Source: Sulfomarinibacter sp963741385
GTDB taxonomy: Bacteria > Acidobacteriota > Thermoanaerobaculia > Thermoanaerobaculales > Sulfomarinibacteraceae
Reading direction: 5' to 3'
Assembly: GCA_963741385.1 (NCBI GenBank)
Contig: CAVUHO010000003.1
Coordinates: 62,001-126,000 of the forward strand
Length of the DNA: 64,000 nucleotides
Under the pieces are notes generated by a model. It ran no database searches. It had not been told where the DNA came from and was given only the letters and a program-made list of their open reading frames with translations. Every line of letters begins with the position of its first letter. The stretch's first letter is position 1. Of the stretch, positions 63,310-64,000 are shown piece by piece. The translations under genes and the position numbers were made by a program.

Positions 63310-63778
63310 TCAGTCGTCGTCGCCGGACATGGGGGCGAAGTTGGCGTGGACCAGCTTCCAGGTGCCGTTGATCTTGGCGTAGACGCGGGTCGACTTGGCG
63401 GCGTTGGCGTGGGTCATGCCGTCCTTGTCACGGTTCATTCCGAGGTAGTTGTAGGTCAGGATGGCGACGTCGCCGTAGACCTGGACCTTGGGGTTGGCCA
63501 TCTCGGCGACGACCACCGAGCCGGGGTTCTTCACAGAGGCCTCGGCAAACTTGGCGTTGAGGGCCTTGCCGTCGATCCGGGTCGGGTAGTCGCTGTTGAA
63601 CTCGGTGTAGTCGTCGGCCACGGTCGCCATCATCTTGGCGGGGTCCTTGGCCATGTCGGCGGCCCACTGGCTCTTGGCCAGGGCGATGATGTCCTCTTCG
63701 ACGCCGGCGCCGGCGACGGCCGGCAACAGGAATAGAGTTCCGACGATCAGGACGCTTGCAATCTTCGCTTAGTCGCAT
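63310..63778 (-). CDS. Exported SnoaL/DUF4440-like protein with a frameshifted signal peptide
   Basis: The mature domain (VEEDIIALAKSQWAADMAKD...LTYNYLG...RVYAKINGTWKLVHANF) is a ~120-residue NTF2-like fold. The frame also encodes a hydrophobic signal (IASVLIVGTLFLLPAVAGAG) but meets TAA with no ATG in phase. The ATG at 63776-63778, 6 nt after gaggagg, starts MRL and is one base out of phase; removing one base near 63769 joins them. It may be a sequencing error, or the gene may be inactive. Confidence 0.72.
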
Positions 63779-63871
63779 CAAGTACCTCCTCGAGTGAACG
63801 GGAGGGCGCCGGTCGAGGCGTCCATTCTCCCCGTGGGTTGATCGTGCCCGCCTTCGGGTCCGCTTGTCGGG

Positions 63872-64000
63872 TTAAGACCCGGGAAAGGTGGATCGCAGGA
63901 CATCGAACCAGTTGGTGACAAGGGTGACGTGGCTCTGGGTGCTCTGCGCCTCGCTGCCCAGGAGCACGATGAAGTTGTCACCGCCCGGCATGGGCTCGTA
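63872..64000 (-). CDS. C-terminal end of a kinase/TolB-like protein (cut by the window)
   Basis: Open from the window edge to TAA at 63872: YEPMPGGDNFIVLLGSEAQ and then THVTLVTNW-type sequence (SHVTLVTNWFDVL). This pattern (GxxFIVL...ITVVxNWfxxL) is common at the end of TolB/WD40 sensor tails of Acidobacteria Ser/Thr kinases. The catalytic part, if any, lies outside the window. Confidence 0.55.
   Translation of the reverse strand, partial: YEPMPGGDNFIVLLGSEAQSTQSHVTLVTNWFDVLRSTFPGS

Overview
The window reads as a chromosome segment of a high-GC, Gram-negative, environmental bacterium. The best guess is an Acidobacteriota lineage close to Thermoanaerobaculia. This is inference. It rests on the mix of outer-membrane beta-barrels, lipoproteins, Ser/Thr kinases with TPR or TolB-like tails, DUF4388/PATAN and PilZ proteins, EcsC, ABC-F, large FN3/jelly-roll surface proteins and two kinds of C-terminal tag. 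There is no rRNA, tRNA, CRISPR array, prophage or complete insertion sequence. Most genes are housekeeping or accessory singletons and small operons, with an unusual number of decayed or truncated genes beside small dispersed repeats.

Layout. 1-6.2 kb: two alpha/beta hydrolases on divergent strands, a membrane glycosyltransferase, a UroD-family protein, and fragments of an antitoxin and a heme oxygenase, each next to the same short repeat. 6.2-12.7 kb: a cold-type RRM protein, an outer-membrane protein, a MazF-type toxin-antitoxin pair with a clear promoter, an ACC-synthase-like aminotransferase, a VanX-like dipeptidase and a broken DUF1801 gene. 12.8-24 kb: a Tat-exported aldo/keto reductase, a CDF transporter with three cytoplasmic domains, a periplasmic binding protein, a PATAN protein, an IPTL-CTERM glycine-rich protein, a cytochrome c, an NmrA-like protein and an MBL-TPR hydrolase. 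23.9-31.8 kb: a radical SAM protein with a small Cys protein, small membrane and coiled-coil proteins, a flavin-binding protein overlapping a PEP-synthase-like enzyme, a glutathione peroxidase and EcsC. 31.9-44 kb: an HD protein, a PilZ protein, a MamK-like actin overlapping an N-acetylmuramoyl-alanine amidase, a TPR kinase, an acetoacetate-decarboxylase-like protein, a PAS protein, a membrane gluzincin, a tagged secreted protein and a MITE-like element. 44-53.8 kb: a SnoaL lipoprotein, an RlmC/D-type methyltransferase, a phosphoglycolate phosphatase, an ABC-F protein, a YbaN/CBS operon, a degenerate kinase, a TlpA lipoprotein and an NrfD fragment. 53.8-64 kb: an FAD oxidase with a consensus-like promoter, a 7.4-kb repetitive surface-protein gene with an exact-looking 1185-bp tandem duplication and one frameshift, a SnoaL-like exported protein with a frameshifted signal peptide, and the tail of another gene.

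The strongest leads for new biology are the MamK-like actin/amidase operon (34.0-36.1 kb), the FADGFES-type C-terminal tag shared by two secreted proteins and resembling the start of the giant protein's own modules, the radical SAM plus small Cys protein pair, and the link between short repeats and gene truncation.
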